Shown here one piece after another: positions 34,841-46,194 of a DNA stretch of 48,269 nt. This stretch comes from Welwitschia mirabilis (lineage: Eukaryota > Gnetophyta > Gnetopsida > Welwitschiales). The stretch lies in assembly GCA_051453625.1 (NCBI GenBank), contig JBOZIK010000001.1, positions 209,275,350 through 209,323,618 on the forward strand, in the 5' to 3' direction. A program made the position numbers and the translations under genes. The notes beneath the pieces are model-generated. The model searched no databases and was not told the DNA's origin. It worked only from the letters and a program-made list of their open reading frames with translations. Positions within the stretch are counted from its first letter, which is position 1. The number at the start of each line of letters is the position of its first letter.

Positions 34841-35855
34841 AAAACCAATTACTGAGCTAAGATCAAAGTCAAAAAGTTTATTTGTTTTCCAAGACAAATA
34901 TTTTCACCCTTCCATAACAGGCGTGAAAGTCTTTGTAGTACACCTGAGGCTTTGAATTTTATATCCAATAGTAAAGAAGCTTCAAAACAAATTACAGATC
35001 TGATGAAACAAGTCTTACCATCAACAAAAAGAGCAACAGAGACATGGACAATCATTATGAAATCCTTTTTAACAGTACAACCTTTTCCCATGGTTGTGAT
35101 TGCCCAGTGGTCTTTTAAGAGAATAATATGTAACATCCAAAAGAGGCTAATGGCTTATAACAAAGAAGCCAGAGAAGAGGCTTAAAAAGGGTGTTTGAAG
35201 CTAGAGGAATCAACTGTATTTGGGTTCTCACATACCAAATAATTTTGACAATCCAGCCCCAGAATGTATGGCCATAAATCTCTCAAGAAACACAGAAAAT
35301 CCTCTAAAACTGTTGCTGATATTTGAAATTATGAATGACTGGCTATAAGCTCTCAGAACAATCAAAGATTTTTTAAGATTTCTAGCTAAAACAAGTCTGT
35401 CCACTACTGCACTCAAAACTATAGGACCACGCCTTTTTGAAATCAAATAAAAATTTTCTTCATACAAAGACAAAATTTTACCTAGCTTAAACTTGGCAGG
35501 CACTTTGGAGCGGCAAATTGATGTTTTGAAAATCCAAGCTTTATTTACTTGCTATTTCATTTTTCTCTGTTGCTTTTCAGAAACATGTACATTTCATAGA
35601 TAAATTGGGAAAGTGTTGCAATAACCACTCTTTTTAAGCTGTGTAGTAACATTGAAGATCCCAAAAACTGGCTTACGACCTGTACAATTTGCTAAAAACG
35701 AATTGAACAGAAATAACAAAGATGATAATAAAGCATATGTTACAATTTGCAGGTAATATCTCAGTTTTCCCAAGAAGCAAAAGGACAAATTTGAAGGATC
35801 CATGGGAGGCATTAAAATTAACATAAAAGGGATTAAACAAGATACGTCTGGTACA
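34841..35855. other. Unassigned region with two minus-strand frames
   Basis: Contains gap-free minus-strand frames at 35136-34849 (95 codons) and 35503-35228 (91 codons, ISKRRGPIVLSAVVDRLVLA). Neither matches a family I recognise. The region lies just upstream of element C gag and could be its leader or LTR, but no primer-binding site was found. Confidence 0.3.
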
Positions 35856-35859
35856 TCTA

Positions 35860-37700
35860 CAATGTCTTAGAAGATCAAGGGTGGAAGCACCTGAACCTAT
35901 TTCTGAGTCTCTTATTCATACTCATGGTTTAATTCAAGCTCAGGGTGAAAGAATGTTTGACAGAACACGATTGAGAAGATTTTATGTCCCCTCCTTCCAA
36001 AGTATGATCAAATGGTGATTACCATTGAAGAAACTAAGGATCATAGTACGTTGAAAGTTTAACTGGTTAGGTTGCTGCAAACTCATGAAGATAGAATGAA
36101 ACACTATGAAGGTGTACTTTCTCAGGCTTTTCAACCAAACTCTGAAGGTTAAGGCAAGCCAGCTTCATCCACAAGAGCCAAAGATAAATCACTGTCAATA
36201 AATACTTCAGAACGATTCCCCTGCGAATCAACAGCACAAACCAGGGAAGACATTATAATCAAGCAGAGAACAGGGAAGAAGCAACTTGGATCAAATAAAT
36301 ATTCAATGCAGATATTGCTAGCAATATGGTAATTATGAATCTGAATGCAGAAAGAAAAGGGCAGACAGATATCAACCCAGAGCCAACTATGTCAAAAATG
36401 TTAAGGAAGATGAGCAAGGAACGTTTCTGTCACAAAAGACAGGAGGTATATTATCCTGCAATCCAAAAAGAATGAATGAAGCACTCTGGATTTTAGATAA
36501 TGGTGTACAAATCATATGACAGGTAATCAAGCTGTTTTAATAAGATGGATGAGTCTCATACCGTGTTATAGCTTCTGGTGACACAACTCTATGATTAAAG
36601 GAAAAGGAGTTATGACTGAACAAAGGGTAAAGTGATTTCAATTGCTGATGTCCTTTGTGTACCTAAGATAAATCACAATGTACCTAATATTGGCCAAATA
36701 ATTGTTAAGGGCTATAAATTGTCATCTAAAGAGGACTACTGTAAGATCATTCACAAAATGAGCCATCAAGTGATAGTCAAAGTTAAAAGAGATTCAAACA
36801 GATTATTCTATTGTATGTGAAGTTGGTCAAAATTGAATGAATTAACAGCAATTGCAGACAAATCATTGCCATGGTACATCACCTTTGAGAACCTAAATAC
36901 CATAGCCTTCAACTGTTACAGCTGGAATGTGTGGTTAGTAGATTGCCAGCGGTTTCCCAGCTAAATCACCATGGCTAACAATATGTTCCATTTGCTCTTT
37001 TTCATGCAGATATTTGTTGAAAAGATGCATACGCCATCCTTACATAAAAGTTATTACTCTCATACAAGGAAGAAGCTGGAGCAGAGTCAGAAGTCTGGCA
37101 TGGGTTGCAAGGTCCTGTTGCAAGCACTGCTGGAGGGTCCACTAGGATACTGACAGTTTTGGTAGCTAAGGTGTTATGAGGTAAGTGTTGTGGGGTTCTA
37201 CCCCAAACTTACGAGCTGCAAGGTCCTTAGGACTTTCCTCCATGAGGGTTTTGCTTCATCTACTTTGTTAGCATGCAGTTTGTATCTGTCGTGGTTTACT
37301 AGACCATCAAGGTCTCCAAGGCAGCATGAATATGAGGAAGAATTTAGGTTTAGCCTGGTCAGAAAATTTATTTCCTAGCGAGGATCGAGGATTGACCAAG
37401 TTAGGCACTGGGTGGGAGTTAAATGGACATCTATTCAGCAGACTAAAGTCATTATGCTCGAAGGACCTATTCTATTTCTTCTCAAGTTCAAGGAGGATAT
37501 GCACAATATGTTATCTAGAGGGCATTTGTTCTTCAAAGTAAGAGGTTTGGCCGCAGCAAAGATGGGTTGCTGGATAGCTCAAACAGAAGAACCATTTTGA
37601 AAATGTCATAGTCTGCAATCTGCATCACGCCACCTGGACTGCCTCTGATGCCTTAAAACAAAGATTGCCTATCTAACATCGCAATTTATTTTGAAGACCT
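35860..37700 (+). pseudogene. Copia element C: gag, protease and integrase remnant
   Basis: Plus-strand Ty1/copia remnant. Gag UBN2 part at 35973-36045 (LLPKYDQMVITIEETKDH), zinc-knuckle-like CRYC-x4-N-x4-C at about 36318-36350 (His changed to Asn), protease at about 36487-36530 (WILDNG then, after a frameshift, CTNHMTGN; DSG has become DNG), then a clean run at 36632-36820 (ISIADVLCVPKINHNVPNIG, VIVKVKRDSNRLF). Pre-integrase and integrase follow in broken form to about 37700 (ENLNTIAF, GGSTRILTVLVA, weak QQNGV-like). RT on this strand is not seen; copia RT appears on the other strand from 37828. Confidence 0.75.
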
Positions 37701-37827
37701 TATCTACTGAGACCCAGTCACTATCACATGATCAAGAGTTGTGTAGGCCAAGTTCTATCTTTTGATTAAATCAAAGACCATAAAACTGAAAAACTTGAAG
37801 CTGGAGACAAAATGAGGGGATATCAAC

Positions 37828-39270
37828 CTAAAAGTCATATATGGGAATGCTCCAGTACCACACAAGTATTATTTGTGAAAGATGGAGACTGCTTATCCTA
37901 TGTGTGTGTGAGGTCAAACCAAAGTAGAAGCAGCAATTGAGCCTACATGCAACCTCTAGGGCAAACCCAAGCATGACAACATATGACAGATCAAGCACTT
38001 TGCTCAATTGCTCTCCAACAGTTACTACATGCAAAATATTCAAGCGTATCAACAACATATCATCCAGATGAAAGGCAAACAAGAGCTCAATTTCTTCTCT
38101 TCTACATTTAATGAACAGATTGGCACCAAATAAGGCTTGTGTAATCCCCTATCCTATAAGAAAGTCCCTAGTTCATTTATACCATACCTGGGTGTTCGTT
38201 TCAAACCATAAATAGCCTTCAAAAGCTTATAGATAGTACCTAAAGAAATCCGATACCCTCGTGGCAGTTCCATGTGAATGCCCCCCAATTCACCCTTTAC
38301 TTGATGTCAATATGTTAGTACTACTATTCTCATTGAACTGAAAGGGGAATAATTGTGCATAATATATTTATGTAAAGCACAGGAGAAGATGTTGTCCTAA
38401 AGACTATAACGCATGCGTGGCACTGCCCCTTTGCTATAATACGAGTCTTGTGTTTTAGGAGTGTATATTTTCTTGAACATTACACCCTAGTATCCCTTTG
38501 TATCTACCATATTGACACTAAAGGTGGGTTCAGGTACCAATTTCAACCCTTACTTTTCCACGTAACCTTCCACTCATAATCTGTTGCTCCTTTCCAATGA
38601 GAATAGAAAGAGGTTTTTCAATGGTTGGAAGAGCTATATAAAAGCTCATCATACTTAAGACAAATCTATGCTCCTTGTGCAATCCTTTTATGTAATTTCC
38701 TTCTTTCCACTCACATCCCTTCCAACTTCTTAAATAATCTGTTTTCTTCTGTGGTCGTGACCCTGGCATCTCTTCTGACCTCTTAAATAATAAACTTTTG
38801 CAGTAGGCTTTCTTGTATGGCATTGAATCATTCCCTACCTATTTTGGTACTATAATATACATGTTTGGATTAACTTCATCTCTCTTCCAAGGATGACCTA
38901 CAAAATCCTCTAAAGAGCTGAGACAGTCATCCAAAACTGACTTCAGAGACTATCTCCAATGCCACTTTGCTGTATCATACACTCATTATGACCAATAGGA
39001 AACTCACTGTCATGAAACTTGATGCCTTATGATTGGATCATCAATACAATATAGGTATAGTGAATCTTGCATACCCAACTAATATAACCTTGTATGCTTT
39101 TTTATCAGATTTACTCTCCTTCTTATTGTGATAAATTCCTAGATAATTAAATGTTTTTAAGTGAGTGAGATCTAGCTTCTAATTGTTCCACTTCACATAT
39201 GGTGTAATACTTTCAGGGCTTTGTTTTTTATCTTTTTTCCATGAGGAAGTTAATTCATGGGAAACCATGT
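37828..39270 (-). pseudogene. Copia element D: integrase C-terminus and reverse transcriptase
   Basis: Minus-strand copia remnant. Integrase C-terminus near 39120-39060 (ESKSDKKAYKVILVGYAR, matching KLD.KA.K.IFVGY), linker at 38823-38530, RT fingers near 38285-38200 (HMELPRGYRISLG, then LKAIYGLKRTPRYG), and RT palm at about 38080 (FAFHLDDMLLIR, where YVDDMLI is usual, then EQLSKVLDL). It meets element C tail to tail at about 37.7-37.8 kb. RNase H is missing. Confidence 0.72.
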
Positions 39271-39294
39271 TGCATTCACCAACATCACTAGTTT

Positions 39295-39540
39295 ACTTGG
39301 CCAGGCGAAAACCCATGGGTGGTCCTTACCGGCCTAGGAGCTAACCACCAAATTTCTAGGTTGCCTACAATTTATACCCAACACATTGAAGCCCATGCTT
39401 TGGTGCACCTTCCAATACAAGGAGATAAACCACAATCCAACCCACATGCCATAGGATTTGAACCCAAGACTTTAAAACTCCCAATGACTCATAAACGTGG
39501 GTTTAATGAACTACACTATCCGTCGGGCTCTGCAAGAGTT
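39295..39540 (-). mobile_element. tRNA-derived SINE
   Basis: Minus-strand SINE of about 245 bp. It begins GCCCGACGGATAGTGTAGTTC with a pol III A-box-like GATAGTGTAGTTC (39520-39508), followed 44 bases on by a B box GGTTCAAATCC (39464-39454). This spacing fits a tRNA-type internal promoter. The body after the B box has no coding content. It lies inside the integrase region of copia element D. The SINE family is not identified. Target-site duplication was not resolved. Confidence 0.65.
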
Positions 39541-39775
39541 TTTGTTCGTAGACAATTTACGATAAATCACCTGGTCAGTATAGCTTTTCTCTATCACGAG
39601 ATTCCCATATGTATCTAGAATAACAACTACCTAATCATCTCCTTTAGCACTCTATTTCTTCTTTATGTGAATTTTTTTTACATGAAGCGTATAGTGTACT
39701 AGTCAAATTTTCTATTACCTTGCTTCGTAGAAGCTCTTAAAAATGCCAAGACACATATTCTCTTCCACTCTCTAA
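39541..39775 (-). pseudogene. Possible upstream integrase piece of element D
   Basis: Minus-strand sequence right of the SINE with weak, frameshifted resemblance to copia integrase (FKSFYEA near 39740). It would be the part of element D separated from 39270 by the SINE. Confidence 0.3.
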
Positions 39776-41039
39776 TAATAGTCTAGCGATCTTAATTCCT
39801 ATTTTTACTTCATCTTTATTTGTGAATGATTGGAAATGACATTCTACTTCACCACTGCTTTGCATTAAATAAATCTTGTGGAGTCATCTGCAACAAGCAA
39901 GCAAAACTTAAGATTTGGACATTATTCTCCTCAAAAATTCACATCTGAATGTCTTAATTTTAGGATCTTCTAGCTTAAGATTTTACCACTTGTCATCTTC
40001 ATGCTTTTCTCATCTTTCCTTTCATGTTGTTCTCATAAGGTCATTTTACATACATGGACTATGAAACTAAACTAGAAGTGAATTTTTTTATTACATTCCT
40101 GAGGCCATAAGGGTCTATTGAATAGAAGAAATGTACATGCCATGAGCCTCAGATACGTCATCTATAAAACTATCTAGAGTTGGGTAAAACTTAAAACACT
40201 TCAACCAGAATCAGGGGCTTTGATGTTCCATTTATTGCATATGTTACCTATTAAAAGACATTTTAGAAAGACAGGGTGTTCATCTCCAACAACATTTTGC
40301 TCATAAAATTAACACATCCACTCTTTTGCAAAAGACAAGTCTATTTACCTCTTTCAATCCTGAAATGAAGATATCCCTTTCTTGTTCTATTAATCTGAAT
40401 TTGAGGGGAGGAGGGAAATAATAGCACTGAAAGAAGTTGCCTTTGATGAAATGCCTCCTCTAATATTATAGAAATAAAATTGCTTTTTTCCTTCTCTGTT
40501 TTCCTTAACCATTTTGAAGTGCTCTTTTGTTTCTAATTCTTTCAAACCATCTATAATCACAATGAAAATTATGTTCTTGATTGTTCCTTTTTTGAAGCCA
40601 AGTTTTTTGGTGACAAAACAAACCTTTCCCTAGGTCATGTGGAATGCCCTTTTAGAAAATTTACCAATAATGGAAATTAAGATATTATGAGCATAAGCTA
40701 CAAACAAACAAATAGCTCATACCTCCAAGGGCAGCAATTCAAACCCAAGAAGCACATTCTCATGCTGGATTTCGTGTTTTACCTTAAATTCTTTCAAGAA
40801 GAACTATTTTTGAAATTCCCCTATTTTTCTTCTAGTGATTATCTACTAATCTAGGGCCTTAAACAATGCAACTATGCAAAATCATGGGTGGAATAATAGT
40901 GCAAAAAAGTTATCTATAAACATTCGAACACAAAATTCCCTCTTTTTCACATTTGTCTTTCAAGGGAAATAAGGCTTTTATACCTCCGATGACCCTAAGC
41001 CCTATTATTTAAACTATTTATAGGATGGAACAATTTTAA
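39776..41039. other. Sequence without recognised gene
   Basis: No domain recognised on either strand; short frames only. Position between two minus-strand elements suggests more decayed transposon sequence. Confidence 0.45.
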
Positions 41040-41339
41040 CCCGTTGATTTCCTATTTGAAAAACAAAATCAATATAACATGTGCATAAATCATAACTTTG
41101 GGTTTTTTAAACATTAATCTTCATTCCAAACTTATGATGAGATTTACTAAAAATATGCAACTATGTTGTAAAACAAGCTTTGTGAAATCAATGTGACATC
41201 ATCCACAACAAGCGAGAGGTGACGATAGCTCCCTATTCATATAGAATTATTAGACAAGATTTCATTTCTCTAAGTCTCTAACTCATCAGTAACAATTCCA
41301 AAAAGTGTGGCAACAATTATCAAATCAAGTGTAGCAAGT

Positions 41340-41800
41340 GAGATAAACTAACCCAAACAAAGATGAAACTCAAAAGGCACAAAAAGATTTAACAAGATTG
41401 GCCTCTTTCTAGCCTGCATTCTCGAGAAAGCATAGTAGAGCTCTCATTAGTAGACAAAATCTTCAAAGAATATAAATACCCTTGAAGCACCACACACATG
41501 AAACCTCAATGGCCTAAGGGGTACAGATAAGAGACAAGTTTCATTAAAGTAACAAACAAACCTTAACTTCCTCCTACACATCATATTCCCTTTTTCTTTA
41601 ACTTGATTTAATAACCACCCAAGGGGAATCGACGCTTAAATCCACCTTTTACAATCAAAGGAATCAACAAAAAAATAAGGGAATAAAAATAGTCTTTGGC
41701 TTCACAGCACAACAAGAGAAAGAAGAAAACCTTGCTTGATACAAATAGAACTACATAACATGATAGTTTCCTAAAAAACCCTCTCTATGAGCTAGATACA
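41340..41800. other. Probable insertion inside LINE-3
   Basis: Non-coding, A-rich sequence (plus strand) that breaks the RT order of LINE-3. No terminal repeats or target-site duplication could be fixed, so the element type is unknown. Confidence 0.35.
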
Positions 41801-42256
41801 TACCTCTTTATATAGCTTCTGAATTGCAAACAATAAAGCTATCGGAGATCCAATATTTTCTGCAATCGCTGTCAAGGTTTATTCATGATTACAGAATCAT
41901 ATGCTTTTAAGAAGTTCACAAAACAAATGAATGCCATTTTATTTGGACCTCTACCTTTGTCAATAAGATGCTTCAAGGGGATAAGATGATCTACTGTAAA
42001 TGACAATCTGCCAAAAATATGCTTGAGATATTGCCCAAGTTTATTTTCCTCTGCCCATCTACCAATCTTCATTTCATTGATAGTTCCTGAGAGTTTTGCA
42101 AAAAGATTGTTGCTCACAATCAATCTATAATTATTCTAGTTTATTTCCCTTCTTAAACAACATAACAACCTTGTTAACACACCATTCTTTGTCCAATTCA
42201 AATTCTAATGCATGAGTAAGTTGTTTTCCCCATTGCTTTAATATATTGAGATATTC

Positions 42257-42437
42257 CCCCAAACATTTGTTGTACAATTTGTTAAGGTAATAAATACCAA
42301 AGTTTGTATAATTGTTTTGGCAAAATTAATTTTATGTTTTCTAGTATAATTGCTAATATCGAGATTTTCCCATAGGCATTTGTTGTACAATTTATTAAGG
42401 TAATAAAGCTCACAAGTTCTACAATTATTTTGGGCAG
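42257..42437. repeat. 110-bp spaced imperfect duplication
   Basis: The stretch around catttgttgtacaatttgtt at 42263 recurs at 42373, 110 bp on, with the following aaggtaataa and ttgtataattgttttggca-like sequence. It lies at the 5' edge of LINE-3 on its minus-strand reading (LYNKCLWEN). Confidence 0.7.
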
Positions 42438-42589
42438 ATATCTTCCTTGTTGAAGGCATATTCCTATCCATGTAACATATGTCATAAACTTACTAGAGGG
42501 AATTTCATGGTAACAACTCTCCTAAGAGAAGCAATGTTTATATGGTCATTGCTTACATAAAAAACCATCCCCAGTTGTTATTTCTAGGT

Positions 42590-43250
42590 GACATGCTTCT
42601 CAATTGTTATTATCTTTAGTCATGAAACCAACATTCTTCTCTGTGTAAATCTTCGAAACATTCACCATGGCATTCTCCATTACCTCCCTAATGAAATGAA
42701 ACTTCATGTATATGCCATTCATTCTTTCGAAGTAAGCAAGGCTCTTAGGCAGGAAAGTGCACTTTGGCTATCACAAAACACATAATACTTACCTTGTTTG
42801 AGACTAAGTAAGCATAGAAATCTATGCAGCCATCAGATCTCCCTACAAGCTTTAGACAAGTTCAAATATCCAGCTTTCATAGTTCACAACGCCAAACAAC
42901 ACGCTTTCATAGTTGAGAATGTTATGGAGGATTGGAGCCTTAATAACCATCTGATAGCAACAGTAAACCAAAATAGAAGTGTGACAGGGTTGTTGAACAT
43001 TTAGTGGCATGATCAGAAGCAGCATCCATGAAACAATGAATATTCAACTCACCACTATCAAAGCACAAACACGTCAAGTGTGTTCCCCTTAAGTATCTAA
43101 GAATCCACTTCACAACAAGCGAGGTAACACTCTTTATCTTTCCAACTCGCTCTTTGAAACCTAGACACCCTTTCTTTGACAAGTGAAAATAAGGAGTGAA
43201 AGGATTTTGGATAGGTTTGGCATGATGCATGCCAAAATGTTCCAGCATCT
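42590..43250 (-). pseudogene. Copia element E RNase H
   Basis: Minus strand: MLEHFGMHHAKPIQNPFTPY at 43248, VKWILRYLRGTHLTCLCFDS near 43110, and, after frameshifts, NGIYMKFHFIREVMEN near 42700 (the H.D..HFIRE motif). A segment between KKGCLGF and VKWILRYLRG is missing compared with usual copia. The element fades at about 42590; no polypurine tract or 3' LTR was found. Confidence 0.78.
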
Positions 43251-43593
43251 TCGCAATGTAATCACCTCAACTTAGACAACCTTTTTTAATTTCCGTCCCT
43301 ATCCATTTTACGACAAAGAATCTGTTTGTCTTTCCCAAATTTTTCATGGCAAAGTGTTTACTCTCATTTCAATTTCGAGCCTTCTTATTTGAGCCTCGAC
43401 ATTGCAATTGATCAACATGTCATCTGCATCCAATAGCACAATTGTAAACTTATGGTGGCATTCCCAATGAAGTAAACGAAATGATGAAAATTTACTTCTT
43501 TTAAAAGACAGCTCACACAAGAATGAATCAAACTTCTGTACCACTGCCAAGGGGACAACTTTAAGCCATAGATGCTCTTCGTTAACTGCAAAC

Positions 43594-43665
43594 TGTTAGA
43601 AAAATGCAGCAGAGCAAAAGCAAAATGCAAATATCAACACACCAGATTTACGTGGAAAACCCCAA
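43594..43665 (-). mobile_element. End of a foreign copia LTR inserted in element E
   Basis: On the minus strand this 72-bp stretch reads GGGGTTTTCCACGTAAATCTGG ... TTTTTCTAACA (given here in two parts). A TTTCCACGTAAATCT box near the 3' end and a TAACA terminus are typical of plant copia LTRs. The bases next to it, CAAAC at 43589-43593, would be one half of a target-site duplication. The rest of the insertion is hidden by the gap. Confidence 0.6.
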
Positions 43666-43765
43666 NNNNNNNNNNNNNNNNNNNNNNNNNNNNNNNNNNN
43701 NNNNNNNNNNNNNNNNNNNNNNNNNNNNNNNNNNNNNNNNNNNNNNNNNNNNNNNNNNNNNNNNN
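43666..43765. other. Assembly gap (100 N) with duplicated flanks
   Basis: 43541-43593 recurs at 43766-43818 with three mismatches, but the left copy is separated from the gap by an LTR end. Confidence 0.95.
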
Positions 43766-44529
43766 CCACTGCCAAGGGGACAACTTCAAGCCAAAGATGC
43801 TCTTCCTTAACTGCAAACAACATGAGATTGTCACTAATCCACATCTCCTTTTGGCTAATAAATGTGTATATCCTCACCTAAGTCACTATGGAGGAAGGTT
43901 TTTTGATTTCTATTTTTCCAGCTTCAAGTGCATGCAAGCAACAAGAGACAAAACAACACATATGAAAGAATGTTTCACTACCAGAGAGGATTTGAGAGAA
44001 CTAAACACTAGACTTTTGGGGAAAGCCATCCGCTACCAATCTAACTTTGCAATGTTTCTCTCCATTTGCCTCTTTCTTCAACCTGAAAATCCATATTCTA
44101 GACAAGGCTTTTCTTCCCTTTGGTAAGGGCACAAGATCCCATGTCTAATTTGGAATCTAGGATCTCAAATCTTCATCCCTGGCCCTTCCCACTACTCAGA
44201 TTTACAAGAAGACCTTGCTTTTACAGCAGTTTCATGTTCTCCACTATCCATCACCAAAACATAGGGCAATAAAGGAGTAACACTTGTCAAGTTGCCTAGT
44301 GACCCAAGTAGATCTCCTAATCCACTATGCAGGCATCACGTCAGGAGGTTGATCTTCTTCTTCCTCTCACAGATCATTCAATTCTTCTTCTTCTTCACTT
44401 TGTTCTGTAAGGGAAGGTGCCATGTTCTTTTGCTGATAGCAACACCTTTATCGTTTTATTGCTCCTTGTCATGCATACAAGGAGGAATATCATAAGACTC
44501 TTTGTACAAGGGGCTGGTATCAGACATTC

Positions 44530-45060
44530 CTACATTCTGTCCTCACACTTCTAGGGATACAAGAAAGTACCCTTGTAAATGTGACATCCATGGGCCTCAT
44601 CATCTGTTTGCAAGTAGGGTCCCAAAGTCTGTAGCCTTATCATCTCCATCATACCTAAGAAAGATGCGCCCACAAGCACTGTCATCCAACTTCAATCTGT
44701 AAGACTTCCACGTATTAACATAAGCCTCACAACGAAAGACTCAAATATTGATATGAAATAGTACTTTCCTTCAACAGATTTTCTGGAATTCAACCATCCA
44801 TGGTAACATAGGGTGACTGCTAATCAAGTATGTGATTATACAAACAACCTCTGCCCTGAACATTTTAAGAAGATTTGCACCAGCCACCATGCTTCTAGCA
44901 TGTTCTAGCGAGATTTTATTGCATTTTTCAACCTTACCATTCTGTTGTACTGTTTCCAATGTGAGTATGAAAAATGAATAATGCCTTTTGAGCACAAAAT
45001 TGAACAAAATCATAAGAGATGTATCCTCCCCTATGTCAATAAGAAGCGTTTTCACTCTTA
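44530..45060 (-). pseudogene. Copia element E integrase
   Basis: Minus strand: a clean frame at 45055-44771 with ETVQQNGKVEKCNKI (for TPQQNGVVER.NR), SLEHARSMVAGANLLKMF, AEVVCIITYLISSHP. The C-terminal part follows in broken form (RVFRCEAYVN-like near 44735). An acidic linker (EEEEELNDL) lies near 44370, between integrase and RT. Confidence 0.8.
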
Positions 45061-45089
45061 GAGATGTTTTAGCCTACTCAACATCTTGT

Positions 45090-46100
45090 ATATCTAGAAC
45101 CATAAATTTAGAGGACAGACACCTTTTGCCAACCCTATGATATTGCTAGTGTTCGAAATTGTGCTCATGTCATGCTTTAGCACTTCACATCCCTGCAGCA
45201 TGCCAAAGTAAAAGGAAAAAGCAGTTGAGGAATTAGACTGCAATCAAGGTTTATGAGTACAGTACATTTCAAGTAGACAACCCATGATGTACCACCCAGC
45301 ATAGCAAAGCTTGCAACAACTTTAGCGAGACTTACTGAGTTCCAAGTCTGTACCCTGTCACAAGTCTAAAACTATGAACTCGCTGAGATGATTATAACAA
45401 ACTTCTTGCAAATAACAAACTGCGAAATGCAGTGGGTTTCAGTGGCTGTTGCAGATGTGTTACTGTGAAACGCATTGTAAGTCAGCAGATGTTGATATGT
45501 TTATATCAATAATATGGGGAATATTCATTTGAAAGTTGAAACCATCTCTAAGGCCATATGAGACTACATCAACAAGTTTCTCCAAAAAAAGCAGTTAAAA
45601 GAAAAAAGTTTTAAATCTATTTTAATAGTCACACTACCATAGTCATAACTTTCTCATATGAAAGCCTTTTAACAAGCTACAAGATATTTTGAAATCCTTA
45701 TTGGGAGATCATCTAATAGAAGAAAACAAGCCAAACTTTTTGTAAGAACCATTTTGTCAGTATTTCCTCTTTTAATATAGATCTAATATTATTTAGGCCT
45801 GATAATTTAAAATGCAAAACTATTTAAGTTCTTCATGTTGGCATGCATGAATCACAAATTATTGATCATACTATTGCTTACTGTAAGTATTTAATGAGGC
45901 AATAGATGCTTTAAACAATTGGAAGTTGAAGAAAACGATCGTTAAAACTCCTAGATATGTGTTTATCTGTTATCATACACATTAATTATGTTTTTTGAAC
46001 ACTTATCTTTTACTTGAAAATATTCCTTGTTCTCTTAGGAATATGAAAATGCTTAAAACTAACGAGAAGCACATTATAGTTCAAACTCTTTTAGCCTTCT
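45090..46100. other. Non-pol sequence inside element E
   Basis: Between the protease/pre-integrase part (to about 46100) and integrase (from about 45060) lies about 1 kb without copia similarity, where pol is normally continuous. It is probably an insertion. No ends were fixed. Confidence 0.35.
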
Positions 46101-46194
46101 CACACCAAGTCTGATAGGGAAACAAGTTTGGTAGTGAGTCCAAGCTTTGCTACTATAATCCCACTACTGCAACAGCACCACCTAGTCCTCTTCT

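Larger units (their letters stand above)
41040..42480 (-). pseudogene. LINE-3: reverse transcriptase remnant
   Basis: Minus-strand LINE RT. Fingers at about 42190-42100 (VVMLFKKGN, NNYRLIVSNN) and a clean frame at 42123-41872 (LFAKLSGTINEMKIGRWAEE, TVDHLIPLKHLIDKGRG, MAFICFVNFLKAYDS: the F.DF.KAFD motif). Then IQKLYKEV near 41815, a block of non-RT sequence, LFGIVTDELE near 41300 and VVDDVTLIS at 41209-41183 for the YADD palm box. The spacing between IQKLYKEV and LFGIVTDELE is about 350 bp too long, so something is inserted at about 41340-41800. Confidence 0.78.
43251..44130 (-). pseudogene. Copia element E reverse transcriptase
   Basis: Minus strand: KGKKSLV near 44120, HSDLGEDIHIYLPKGD near 43890-43850 (the AFLHG.L.E.IY...P.G motif), LRKSIFGLKLSPWQW on both sides of the gap, and the palm at about 43440-43400 as LDADDMLINC where YVDDMLI is usual. 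The RT is interrupted at 43594 by an LTR end and the gap. Confidence 0.82.

Noticed and set aside
44292-44702. Plus-strand frames of 66-67 codons
   Set aside because: Antisense to the acidic linker and integrase C-terminus of element E.
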